From an uncultured Acidimicrobiaceae bacterium (GTDB lineage: Bacteria; Actinomycetota; Acidimicrobiia; Spongiisociales; UBA5794): a stretch of DNA of 11,282 bases. Location: NCBI GenBank assembly GCA_947258635.1, contig CAMYJM010000045.1, positions 1 through 11,282 of the forward strand. Reading direction: 5' to 3'. Each line of letters opens with the position of its first letter. Within the stretch, counting starts at the first letter, position 1. Below are positions 1 to 5,925 of this stretch, in pieces. The notes below the pieces were generated by a model. That model was not told the DNA's origin. It saw only the letters and a program-made list of their open reading frames with translations, and searched no databases. The translations under genes and the position numbers were made by a program.

Positions 1-104
1 CTCGAAGTATCTACTGATACTCCTTCGCTCGCCGGACTGTGGCAGATGACGATGAGATTCCGCAGATCCATCCACAGTGATCACTCAGCAAGCTCCTAGG
101 TGTC
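1..104. other. Short stretch downstream of map, no recognised gene
   Basis: No gene can be assigned here. In many bacteria infA follows map, but no IF1 start is visible in these bases. On the minus strand a reading frame from an ATG at 69-71 stays open for 23 codons to the window edge. It begins MDLRNLIVICHSPAS, has no convincing ribosome binding site and resembles nothing I recognise. Palindromic sequence is visible: AGTGATCACT at 76-85, and an 8-bp stem formed by 4-11 and 16-23 with a 4-base loop (one G-T pair). Neither is followed by a T-run in the transcription direction within the window, so a Rho-independent terminator cannot be claimed. Confidence 0.5.
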
Positions 105-109
105 CTAGG
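95..109. repeat. Short inverted repeat overlapping the map stop codon
   Basis: CCTAGG, three bases, then CCTAGG. The two arms can pair as a 6-bp stem with a 3-base loop, and the map stop codon TAG (105-107) lies in one arm. It could be a weak 3'-end hairpin of the mRNA, but no T-tract follows, so it is not called as a terminator. The sequence is directly visible; the role is unknown. Confidence 0.4.
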
Positions 110-911
110 CCCGCCCCACCTCGTCGAGTTCGTCGACCAACCTGGGCTCGGCGAGGGTGAGGACCTTGGGGCCTTCGGGAGTGATCGCCACGGTGTGCTC
201 GAAGTGAGCCGAGAGCTTGCCGTCCTGAGTGATGACGGTCCAGCCGTCATCGAGAACCGAGGATTCTGAAGTCCCCAGGTTGAACATCGGCTCGATGGCG
301 ATCGCCATGCCGGTCTTCAGCTTGAATCCCTTGCCCGGCACGCCGTAGTTGGGGACGTTCGGCGCTTCGTGCATCTGTCGGCCGATGCCGTGCCCGATGT
401 AGTCGCGGACCACGCCGTACCCGTGCGGTCGGGCCGTCTCCTCGACGGCATGGCCGACGTCGCCAAGCCGCCTGCCGTGGCGAGCCTGAGCGATCCCGTT
501 CCACAGCGCCCGCTCGGTCACCTCGAGCAGTTGCGTCACCTCGGGGGCCACGTCGCCCACGGCCACCGTGAAAGCAGCGTCGCCGTGCCATCCCTCGTAG
601 ATGGCACCAGCGTCGATGGAGATGATGTCGCCTTCCCGCAGCTGGTATCGGCTCGGGATGCCGTGCACGATGACCTCGTTGGGCGAGGCGCATATCGTCG
701 CCGGGAACCCGTGATAGCCGAGGAAAGACGAGCGGCAGTCATGCTCGCGGAGGATCTCGGCCGAGATGGCGTCGAGTTCGAGCAATGAGGTCCCGGGTTG
801 GGCCGCAGCGCGCGTCGCGGCATGGATCGCGGCAACGCAGGCACCGGCGATGGCCATCTTCGCAAAGTCCTCGGGAGTCTTCTTGGTAACGACCCGGGCG
901 TCCGTCTTCAT
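105..911 (-). CDS. map: Methionine aminopeptidase, type I
   Basis: Removes the N-terminal methionine from nascent proteins whose second residue is small. It is a cytosolic dinuclear-metal peptidase that works near the ribosome exit tunnel. The 268-residue length is slightly above that of short type I enzymes such as the E. coli one (264). All five metal ligands expected for the pita-bread fold are visible: D100 (in SIDAGA), D111, H174 (in GHGIG), E207 (in IEPMF) and E238 (in FEHTVAI). The substrate-side histidines H83 (VHGIP) and H181 (MHEAP) are present too. The N-terminus lacks the zinc-finger and SH3-binding extension seen in some longer type I forms. Its ATG overlaps the adk stop by one base (TGATG) and has no strong ribosome binding site, which suggests coupling to adk translation. 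The pairing adk-map at the end of the spc cluster is standard. Confidence 0.97.
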   Translation of the reverse strand: MKTDARVVTKKTPEDFAKMAIAGACVAAIHAATRAAAQPGTSLLELDAISAEILREHDCRSSFLGYHGFPATICASPNEVIVHGIPSRYQLREGDIISIDAGAIYEGWHGDAAFTVAVGDVAPEVTQLLEVTERALWNGIAQARHGRRLGDVGHAVEETARPHGYGVVRDYIGHGIGRQMHEAPNVPNYGVPGKGFKLKTGMAIAIEPMFNLGTSESSVLDDGWTVITQDGKLSAHFEHTVAITPEGPKVLTLAEPRLVDELDEVGRA

Positions 912-1480
912 CAGTTGTCGGCCAACGCTCTCACGATTCTTGCGAACACCTCGTCGATCGTTCCCATTCCGTCGACGGCGACAACCATTACGCCGTTGTC
1001 CGGGTAGTAGCCGACCAGTGGCTCCGTCTCCCCACGGTAGACGTCCAGGCGATTGCGGATCGTCTGCTCGTTGTCGTCTTCCCGGCCTTCCTCGATCGCC
1101 CGCTGCAGCAGGCGAGCCACCAGCTCTTCCTCATCGGCCTCAACAAGCAGCGCCAGCTCGAGGGCGCCGGCGCCGAGGGCGGCATCGAGTGCTTGGGCCT
1201 GACTGACGTTGCGGGGGAACCCGTCGAGAAGGAAGCCGCATTCGGCGTCCTGCCGGCCGAGACGATCCTGAACCATGGCGACCACCAGGTCATCCGGCAC
1301 GAGATCGCCCGCCACCATGATCGCCTGGGCCTTCTTCCCGAGATCGGTGCCGCGCTCGACGTTGTCACGCAACATGGCACCCGTTGAGATGTGCGGCACC
1401 CCGAGGGTGCGGGCCAGCATGGCGGCCTGCGTACCCTTGCCGGCCCCCGGAGGGCCCAAGAAGAGAAGTCGTCTACCCAT
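911..1480 (-). CDS. adk: Adenylate kinase, short-LID form
   Basis: Catalyses ATP + AMP to 2 ADP in the cytosol, keeping adenine nucleotides balanced. The protein is 189 residues. The P-loop GPPGAGKGTQ spans residues 9-18 (K15), the AMP-binding segment includes STGAMLR (32-38), and LLDGFPR lies at 84-90. The LID is the short form: after RLLQRAIEEGREDDNEQ (123-139) the chain goes directly to the arginine-bearing IRNRLDVY, with no four-cysteine zinc-binding insertion. An in-frame GTG two codons upstream (1484-1486) is possible, but ATG at 1478-1480 is chosen. GAGG lies five bases before it, and starting there gives the usual MGRRLLFLG opening. The 88-base gap from secY holds a 7-bp repeat array with a hairpin, which may affect adk expression. 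Its stop overlaps map. Confidence 0.97.
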   Translation of the reverse strand: MGRRLLFLGPPGAGKGTQAAMLARTLGVPHISTGAMLRDNVERGTDLGKKAQAIMVAGDLVPDDLVVAMVQDRLGRQDAECGFLLDGFPRNVSQAQALDAALGAGALELALLVEADEEELVARLLQRAIEEGREDDNEQTIRNRLDVYRGETEPLVGYYPDNGVMVVAVDGMGTIDEVFARIVRALADN

Positions 1481-1485
1481 AAACA

Positions 1486-1492
1486 CCTCGTA
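1486..1492 (-). promoter_or_regulatory. Ribosome binding site of adk
   Basis: On the minus strand GAGG followed by TGTTT and ATG gives a five-base spacing to the start at 1480. This decides in favour of ATG at 1480 over the in-frame GTG at 1486. The site overlaps the last unit of the 7-bp repeat array, so array structure could influence access to it; that last point is inference. Confidence 0.6.
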
Positions 1493-1541
1493 TCACGTAC
1501 TACGTATCACGTACAACGTAGGTCGTAACACGTACGTTGTA
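1486..1541. repeat. Eight-unit array with 7-bp period between secY and adk
   Basis: Read on the plus strand, GTA recurs at exact 7-base steps, ending at 1492, 1499, 1506, 1513, 1520, 1527, 1534 and 1541. Seven of the eight units end CGTA and one ends TGTA. The units are CCTCGTA, TCACGTA, CTACGTA, TCACGTA, CAACGTA, GGTCGTA, ACACGTA and CGTTGTA. The array fills most of the intergenic gap, ends against the adk ribosome binding site, and contains an 11-bp inverted repeat. It could be a heptamer-type intergenic repeat, a processing or stability element, or a protein-binding array. Nothing in the window decides between these. Confidence 0.8.
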
Positions 1542-1543
1542 CG
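1510..1543. repeat. 11-bp perfect inverted repeat in the secY-adk gap
   Basis: The arms CGTACAACGTA (1510-1520) and TACGTTGTACG (1533-1543) are exact reverse complements, separated by 12 bases. The transcript can form a hairpin after the secY stop and ahead of the adk ribosome binding site. No T-run follows in the transcription direction, so it does not look like a Rho-independent terminator. An mRNA-stabilising or processing hairpin is more plausible, but that is inference. Confidence 0.7.
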
Positions 1544-1568
1544 CTTGCGTTGTAAGGGTTTCGGAGCG

Positions 1569-2879
1569 CTAGCTCAGGAACCCCTCATAGTTTCGCATCA
1601 TGAGCTGGCTCTCGATCTGCTTCATCGTTTCGAGGGCCACGCCGGCCACGATGAGTATCGAAACGCCCGACAAGCCGACTGGGATGTTCCAGAACCAGCC
1701 GATGATCGAGGGCAGCACCGCGACCAGGGCCAGGTAGAGCGAGCCGGGCAGGGTGATGCGGCTGAGGACATGCTCGAGATGGCGCACAGTGGCACGGCCG
1801 GGCCGGATGCCGGGGATGAAACCTCCCTGACGCTGGATCGTTTCGGCTTGGCGCTCCGGATCGAACTGGATCGCCGTGTAGAAGTAGGTGAAGAAGACGA
1901 CGAGCAGGCCCAGGATGAAGATGTAGACGAGGCTTGGGGAGAACTGTCCGGAGCTCCCCGTTGTCAGCAGGTTGTTGTCGATGAACTCGCGGACCGTTTG
2001 TCCCCATCCGGTGGGCGGTAGCGAGGAGGACACCAGCACCGGGAAGTACATGATCGACGTAGCGAAGATCACCGGGATCACCCCGGCCATGTTGACTTTC
2101 AGCGGGATGTAGGTCGACTGCCCGCCGAGGACCTTGCGACCGCGGACCCGTCGCGAGAACTGGATCGGTATCCGCCGCTGGCCCTGGTCGACGAAGATGA
2201 TGCCGACGGTGAGGCCGATCATGACGAGTACGACGACCCAGAACTGATACGGCTGCGAGTTGGCAAACAGGATGCCGAGCTGGGACGGCAACTGGCTAAC
2301 GATGCTCACGAAGATGATCAGGGACATGCCGTTACCGACGCCGCGCTGCGTGATCAGCTCGCCGAGCCACATGATCATGGCGGTGCCCGCCGTCATCGTG
2401 AGCACGATGATGAGGACGCGCTGGGTGGTGTAGTTCGGGATCAGGTCGATGCCGCCGGTGAAGTTGCCGCTGTGGAACAGGAACGTGAATCCGGTCGACT
2501 GGAGCAGGGCCAGGCCCACCGTCAGGTAACGGGTCCACTGGGTGACAACCTTGCGGCCCGCCTCGCCCTCATCCTGCAGCGACTGCAGCCGGGGAATGAC
2601 CACGGCGAGGAGCTGCATGATGATCGAGGCTGTGATGTAAGGCATGATCCCGAGGGCGAACACCGACATCTGCTCGAGGGCACCACCCGAGAAGAGGTTG
2701 AGGATGCCCACGAAGCCGCTCTGGGTCTGGTTGTTGGCGAAGTCCTGGACTCGGTCGAGATCGACGCCCGGAACCGGGATTGCCGTACCGAACCGGTAAA
2801 CCCCGAAGATGAACAGGGTGAACAGGATCTTGTTGCGAAGATCCTTGATGCGGAACATATTGCGGAACACAGAGAGCAT
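1569..2879 (-). CDS. secY: Preprotein translocase channel subunit SecY
   Basis: Forms the protein-conducting channel of the inner membrane together with SecE and SecG. SecA pushes unfolded secretory proteins through it, and ribosomes dock on it for membrane protein insertion. At 436 residues it has the usual length. About ten hydrophobic segments are visible, beginning near residues 19-31. Family signatures include the segment after the plug, LFSGGALEQMSVFALGIMPY (62-81), and TASIIMQLL after it. The cytosolic loop at about 231-265 has QRRIPIQFSRR and VRGRKVLGGQSTYIPLK. The ribosome- and SecA-contacting loop GGFIPGIRPG is at 352-361. The ATG at 2877-2879 is preceded by AGGGG about ten bases upstream. 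A 74-base gap separates it from rplO and an 88-base gap from adk. Position after rplO is the classic spc arrangement. Confidence 0.98.
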   Translation of the reverse strand: MLSVFRNMFRIKDLRNKILFTLFIFGVYRFGTAIPVPGVDLDRVQDFANNQTQSGFVGILNLFSGGALEQMSVFALGIMPYITASIIMQLLAVVIPRLQSLQDEGEAGRKVVTQWTRYLTVGLALLQSTGFTFLFHSGNFTGGIDLIPNYTTQRVLIIVLTMTAGTAMIMWLGELITQRGVGNGMSLIIFVSIVSQLPSQLGILFANSQPYQFWVVVLVMIGLTVGIIFVDQGQRRIPIQFSRRVRGRKVLGGQSTYIPLKVNMAGVIPVIFATSIMYFPVLVSSSLPPTGWGQTVREFIDNNLLTTGSSGQFSPSLVYIFILGLLVVFFTYFYTAIQFDPERQAETIQRQGGFIPGIRPGRATVRHLEHVLSRITLPGSLYLALVAVLPSIIGWFWNIPVGLSGVSILIVAGVALETMKQIESQLMMRNYEGFLS

Positions 2880-2953
2880 GTGCGTTCAACCCCTAGCTTC
2901 GGTGTGCGTGCCGCGCGACGTGGCGGTCGCAGAGTGGGCCGGCAATGGTGAGC
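2880..2953. other. rplO-secY intergenic gap
   Basis: This 74-base gap contains the secY ribosome binding site (AGGGG on the minus strand close to the secY end). I see no convincing promoter, hairpin or terminator in the remainder. Confidence 0.5.
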
Positions 2954-3394
2954 TCACTCCACAACCTCGACGCTGCCTCCGGCGGCTTGGATCTTCTCGA
3001 CGGCACCCAGGCTGAAGGCATGGGCACTCACGGTCAGAGGACGATCGATTTCGCCCTCACCGAGCACCTTGATCTTGCCGCGCTTCTTCACCAGACCCCG
3101 ATTATGGAGGATCTGGGGAGTAACGATCTCATTGGCCTCGAATGAGGCTGCCAGTTTGTCGACGTTGATCAGCGCGAAGTACTGCTTGTTGCGGTTCTTG
3201 AATCCCTTCAGCTTCGGAATCCGGCGCTGCAGGGGCATCTGGCCGCCCTCGAAGCCGGGACGAACCTTGCTGCGTGCCTTCTGGCCCTTGGTGCCGCGCC
3301 CCGCCGTCTTGCCGCGACGGCCTCCCTCGCCGCGGCCCACGCGGATCTTCTTGCTCTTCGAGCCTTCGGCCGGCTTCAGATGGTGCAGTTTCAT
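2954..3394 (-). CDS. rplO: 50S ribosomal protein L15
   Basis: Large-subunit protein that binds 23S rRNA late in assembly, with a long basic N-terminal arm reaching into the particle. The 146 residues match the bacterial length. The Gly/Arg-rich arm (VGRGEGGRRGKTAGRGTKGQ at about 19-38) is followed by FEGGQMPLQRRIPKLKGF (48-65). The C-terminal domain ends FSLGAVEKIQAAGGSVEVVE (127-146), which is typical of L15. Its ATG overlaps the rpmD stop as TGATG, so it is probably translated by coupling. secY follows after 74 bases. Confidence 0.98.
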   Translation of the reverse strand: MKLHHLKPAEGSKSKKIRVGRGEGGRRGKTAGRGTKGQKARSKVRPGFEGGQMPLQRRIPKLKGFKNRNKQYFALINVDKLAASFEANEIVTPQILHNRGLVKKRGKIKVLGEGEIDRPLTVSAHAFSLGAVEKIQAAGGSVEVVE

Positions 3395-3582
3395 CAGTTC
3401 TCTTCGACTTCCAACAGGTGCTTGGCATGGAAGATCATGCCGCGCAGTGACGGCGAATCGGGCCGCTCCACGCTCTGGCGGATCTTCCGCAAACCCAAGC
3501 TCTCGACGGTGGCCCTGATCTTGGGCTTCTCACCGATTGTGCTCTTTACCAATGTGATCTTGAGGGTCGTGGCCTTGGCCAT
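3394..3582 (-). CDS. rpmD: 50S ribosomal protein L30
   Basis: Small large-subunit protein that packs on 23S rRNA. At 62 residues it has the normal short bacterial form. It opens AKATTLKITLVKSTIGEKPK and continues with the conserved SLGLRKIRQSVERPDSPSLR (28-47) followed by GMIFHAKHLLEVEE. The ATG at 3580-3582 has only a weak purine-rich AAAGAAG upstream. The 112-base gap before it (towards rpsE) carries a 47-bp direct repeat, one copy of which ends 13 bases from the start codon, so upstream regulation may differ from a normal spc operon. The stop overlaps the rplO start by one base. Confidence 0.96.
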   Translation of the reverse strand: MAKATTLKITLVKSTIGEKPKIRATVESLGLRKIRQSVERPDSPSLRGMIFHAKHLLEVEEN

Positions 3583-3595
3583 GGACTACTTCTTT

Positions 3596-3642
3596 CGCCG
3601 AGACGCGTCATAGCTCGTCATAGCCATCCCTAGCTCTTTCCA
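3596..3642. repeat. 47-bp direct repeat, copy beside rpmD
   Basis: Identical over 47 bases to 3661-3707, with 18 bases between the copies (period 65). This copy ends 13 bases from the rpmD start codon. It contains a second copy of the last codons of rpsE (GGA AAG AGC TAG on the minus strand). Inside each copy a 10-bp unit repeats on the minus strand as GCTATGACGA then GCTATGACGC. Function is unknown; a local tandem duplication is the simplest origin. Confidence 0.9.
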
Positions 3643-3660
3643 TCCACGAGGGACCGCAAC

Positions 3661-3707
3661 CGCCGAGACGCGTCATAGCTCGTCATAGCCATCCCTAGCT
3701 CTTTCCA
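3661..3707. repeat. 47-bp direct repeat, copy spanning the rpsE stop codon
   Basis: This partner of 3596-3642 includes the rpsE stop codon (3695-3697) and its last three sense codons. Because the other copy repeats that coding end, this is probably the parental copy and the gap-side copy the duplicate, but direction cannot be proved from one sequence. TATGAC, which resembles a -10 element, occurs twice in each copy, without a convincing -35 partner. Confidence 0.9.
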
Positions 3708-4285
3708 ACTTCGGTCCGCATCAGCTCGGTCGAGCGGTACGCGGCCAGCATGGCGGGCGGGAAGATCTCCTCGGCCTTGAGGCCGCGAGCCTTGGCAACC
3801 TCGTCGGGCCGCATCTGTCCCATCAAGGCGTTCATCGTGGCCTTAGCGACATTGATGTGGGTCGGTGAACCGAGCGACTTGGCGAGGACGTCACGAATGC
3901 CGGCCGCTTCGAGGATCTGTCGGACCGCCCCACCGGCGATCACCCCGGTACCCGGGGCAGCCGGCTTGAGGAGAACCTTAGAAGCGCCCTGCTCGCCGAT
4001 CACCTTGTGGATGATCGTCGTGCCGGCCATCGGCACGTGCTCCATGTTCTTGCGAGCGATCTCCATGCCCTTCTGGATCGCGGCGGGGACCTCCTTGGCC
4101 TTGCCGTAGCCGATACCGACCTTGCCCTTCCCGTTGCCGACCGTAACCAGAGCCGTGAACGAGAAGCGGCGGCCACCTTTGACGACCTTGGCGACGCGGT
4201 TGACCGCAATGACGCGCTCGTCGAACTCGGGCGGCTCATTGCGGTCGCCCCGTTTCCTGCTATCGCTTCTGCTGCGGTTTGTCAC
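3695..4285 (-). CDS. rpsE: 30S ribosomal protein S5
   Basis: Small-subunit protein at the mRNA entry side and decoding region, with roles in accuracy and unwinding of mRNA. From the chosen start it has 196 residues. The N-terminal double-stranded-RNA-binding fold includes DERVIAVNRVAKVVKGGRRF (22-41), FTALVTVGNGKGKVGIGYGK (43-62) and AKEVPAAIQKG. The C-terminal domain has GTGVIAGGAVRQILEAAGIR (112-131) and SLGSPTHINVAKAT (137-150). The basic loop VKGGRR and the following strand are where spectinomycin resistance changes occur in other bacteria; the loop here looks normal. The start is GTG at 4283-4285, chosen because AGGAG lies nine bases upstream and because longer in-frame versions would run into rplR. 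The 3' end is duplicated in the gap to rpmD. Confidence 0.97.
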   Translation of the reverse strand: MTNRSRSDSRKRGDRNEPPEFDERVIAVNRVAKVVKGGRRFSFTALVTVGNGKGKVGIGYGKAKEVPAAIQKGMEIARKNMEHVPMAGTTIIHKVIGEQGASKVLLKPAAPGTGVIAGGAVRQILEAAGIRDVLAKSLGSPTHINVAKATMNALMGQMRPDEVAKARGLKAEEIFPPAMLAAYRSTELMRTEVGKS

Positions 4286-4294
4286 GGTGTGTTT

Positions 4295-4299
4295 CTCCT
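4295..4299 (-). promoter_or_regulatory. Ribosome binding site of rpsE
   Basis: AGGAG on the minus strand lies nine bases ahead of a GTG start (4283-4285). It fixes the rpsE start within the 46-base gap after rplR and excludes the much longer in-frame extension that would overlap rplR by 71 bases. It is one of the clearest Shine-Dalgarno sites in the window, and lies in one of the few places where coupling by overlap is absent. Confidence 0.7.
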
Positions 4300-4331
4300 G
4301 TCGATCGCGTTGTGCGGCGCGGGCCGGCCAT

Positions 4332-4682
4332 TCAGAACTCGAGGCCCACTTCGCGGGCCGCCTCTGCCAGTGCCTTGACCCTGCCGTGATACGGGTACCC
4401 ACCGCGGTCGAAGATGACGGCGCTGATCCCTGCGTCTTTGGCCCGAGTTCCCACGAGCTTGCCGACTTCGGCCGCGGTGGCCACCGTCAACGGCTTGCCG
4501 ACAGCCTTCTCTTGCGAGGAGGCGGCGACGAGCGTCTGGCCACTCGCGTCGTCGATGACCTGAGCGTAGATGTAACGATTGCTGCGAAACACGGCGAGCC
4601 GCGGCCGGTCCGGCGACCCGAAGACCTTCTTGCGCACCCTGAAGTGGCGGCGGCGGCGTGCTTCCGTGCGTGAGCCCCTCAT
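4332..4682 (-). CDS. rplR: 50S ribosomal protein L18
   Basis: Binds 5S rRNA with L5 and L25-type partners and anchors it to the central protuberance of the large subunit. The 116 residues match the bacterial form. The basic N-terminus RRRRHFRVRKKVFGSPDRPR (9-28) is followed by LAVFRSNRYIYAQVIDD (29-45) and the C-terminal signature FDRGGYPYHGRVKALAEAAR (91-110). The gene overlaps the end of rplF by four bases (ATGA). It is followed by a 46-base gap before rpsE. Confidence 0.98.
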   Translation of the reverse strand: MRGSRTEARRRRHFRVRKKVFGSPDRPRLAVFRSNRYIYAQVIDDASGQTLVAASSQEKAVGKPLTVATAAEVGKLVGTRAKDAGISAVIFDRGGYPYHGRVKALAEAAREVGLEF

Positions 4683-5221
4683 TGCGAGATACCTGCCTTA
4701 CCTGCTTTGCGCCGAACCTGTTCGTTCAGATAGCGAAGCCCCTTGCCTTTGTACGGCTCGGGCGGGCGGATCTTGCGGATGTCGGCGGCCACCTGGCCCA
4801 CCAGCTGCTTGTCGATCCCGCTGATGACGATTCGGGTCGGCTCCGGCACCTCGAATGTGATGCCGTCCGGCGCAGTGACGCTCACCGGGTGCGAGAAGCC
4901 GAGCTGGAGCTCGATGGTGGAACCACTGAGTGCGGCTCGATAGCCAACGCCGACGGCCTGCAACTCCTTGCTGTACCCCTTCTCGACACCCTCGACCATG
5001 TTGGCGAGCAAGGCCCGGCTCAGCCCGTGCAACGCCCGCGACTCACGCTCATCGTCGACGCGGGTGAGCGAGATGACATCACCCTCGATGTTGACGGTGA
5101 TGCGCTCGTCGAACGTGCGCTCGAGGGTGCCCTTGGGTCCCTTGACCGCGACGTGACTGTCCGTGACGGTGACCTCAACTCCGCGAGGAACCTCGATCGG
5201 GTTCTTTCCGATACGGCTCAT
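4679..5221 (-). CDS. rplF: 50S ribosomal protein L6
   Basis: Large-subunit protein near the sarcin-ricin loop and the factor-binding region. The 180 residues form two repeated alpha-beta domains. The protein begins MSRIGKNPIEVPRGVEVTV. A domain junction is visible around LHGLSRALLANMVEGVEKGY (64-83), and the second domain carries the family signature IRPPEPYKGKGLRY (151-164). The start lies three bases after the rpsH stop, and its own end overlaps rplR by ATGA. Length and motifs are normal. Confidence 0.98.
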   Translation of the reverse strand: MSRIGKNPIEVPRGVEVTVTDSHVAVKGPKGTLERTFDERITVNIEGDVISLTRVDDERESRALHGLSRALLANMVEGVEKGYSKELQAVGVGYRAALSGSTIELQLGFSHPVSVTAPDGITFEVPEPTRIVISGIDKQLVGQVAADIRKIRPPEPYKGKGLRYLNEQVRRKAGKAGISQ

Positions 5222-5224
5222 GAG

Positions 5225-5620
5225 CTACCAGACCTCGCACAGGACCTCGCCGCCCACGTTGCGCTTGCGCGCTTCGCGGTCGGTGAGGAGCCCTTCTGAA
5301 GTGGACACGATCGAGACGCCGATTCCGCCGGCGACGCGCGGGATCTCCGAGGCACCTCGATACACCCGGTTGCCGGGCTTCGAGATGCGGCGGATCCCTT
5401 TCAAGACCCGCACCCGGCCGTTCTGGTAGCGAAGCCGGACCATGAGTGCCTTGCCGACGCGAGCGTCTTCGACCCGATAGCTGTCGACGTACCCTTCTTC
5501 GGCCAGGATTCGGGCGATCTGCTCCTTGAGCTTCGACGACGGCATGATCGCCTCCGGGTGCAGCGCCTGATTGGCGTTGCGAATCCGTGTCAGCATGTCT
5601 GCGATTGGATCAGTGTGCAT
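5225..5620 (-). CDS. rpsH: 30S ribosomal protein S8
   Basis: Primary 16S rRNA-binding protein that organises the central domain of the small subunit. In E. coli it also represses the spc operon by binding mRNA near rplE; I do not see a site that proves this here. The 131 residues begin MHTDPIADMLTRIRNANQA. The C-terminal RNA-binding signature is GVSIVSTSEGLLTDREAR (101-118), and the protein ends GGEVLCEVW, as typical S8 does. The ATG overlaps the rpsN stop by one base (TAATG). Confidence 0.98.
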   Translation of the reverse strand: MHTDPIADMLTRIRNANQALHPEAIMPSSKLKEQIARILAEEGYVDSYRVEDARVGKALMVRLRYQNGRVRVLKGIRRISKPGNRVYRGASEIPRVAGGIGVSIVSTSEGLLTDREARKRNVGGEVLCEVW

Positions 5621-5925
5621 TACCAGGAACTCTTTCTGACTCCGGGAAGCTCGCCATTGTGGGCGAGCTCGCGCACCGCCAGCCGCGACATGCCGAACTT
5701 GCGGAAGTAACCGCGGGGTCGGCCGCTGATGCCGCAGCGGTTGCGGTAGCGGGTGGCGCTGGAATCGCGCGGCAGCTTCGAGAGCTTGGCATTGGCCTCT
5801 CTCTTGGCGTCGTAATTGGCCTCGGGGTCCTTTATGACCGCCAGCAGCTCGGCGCGCCTCTCGGCGTACCGTTCAACGAGCACCTTGCGCTGTTCGTTTT
5901 TCGCGATCTTCGATTTCTTCGCCAC
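5620..5925 (-). CDS. rpsN: 30S ribosomal protein S14, long zinc-free form
   Basis: Small-subunit head protein that contacts 16S rRNA together with S3 and S10. At 101 residues this is the long form. Only one cysteine (C64) is present, in RNRCGISGRPRGYFRKFGMS (61-80), so the CxxC-CxxC zinc site of the short form is absent. Conserved segments include AKKSKIAKNEQR at the start and SRLAVRELAHNGELPGVRKS near the end. The start is GTG at 5923-5925, sharing one base with the rplE stop (TAGTG). It gives exactly the family N-terminus MAKKSKIAKN. Carrying the zinc-free form in the main spc operon differs from Mycobacterium and Streptomyces, whose operon copy is, to my knowledge, the short zinc form. Confidence 0.97.
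   Translation of the reverse strand: MAKKSKIAKNEQRKVLVERYAERRAELLAVIKDPEANYDAKREANAKLSKLPRDSSATRYRNRCGISGRPRGYFRKFGMSRLAVRELAHNGELPGVRKSSW

Noticed and set aside
1..71. Partial protein-coding gene starting MDLRNLIVICHS at the left edge
   Set aside because: Only 23 codons are visible, with no clear ribosome binding site and no family resemblance. It cannot be supported as a gene.
95..109. Rho-independent terminator after map
   Set aside because: The stem is only 6 bp of mixed composition, overlaps the stop codon, and no T-run follows in the transcription direction.
1484..1486. GTG start for adk two codons upstream
   Set aside because: It would lie on the ribosome binding site itself; ATG at 1478-1480 has the correct spacing and the family N-terminus.
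1275..2021. Long plus-strand open frame over adk and secY
   Set aside because: A typical GC-rich antisense shadow. adk and secY have intact motifs in the other direction.
3596..3707. Possible CRISPR-like repeats (47 bp with an 18-bp spacer)
   Set aside because: Only two copies, a spacer too short, one copy inside the rpsE coding end, and no cas genes. A local duplication fits better.
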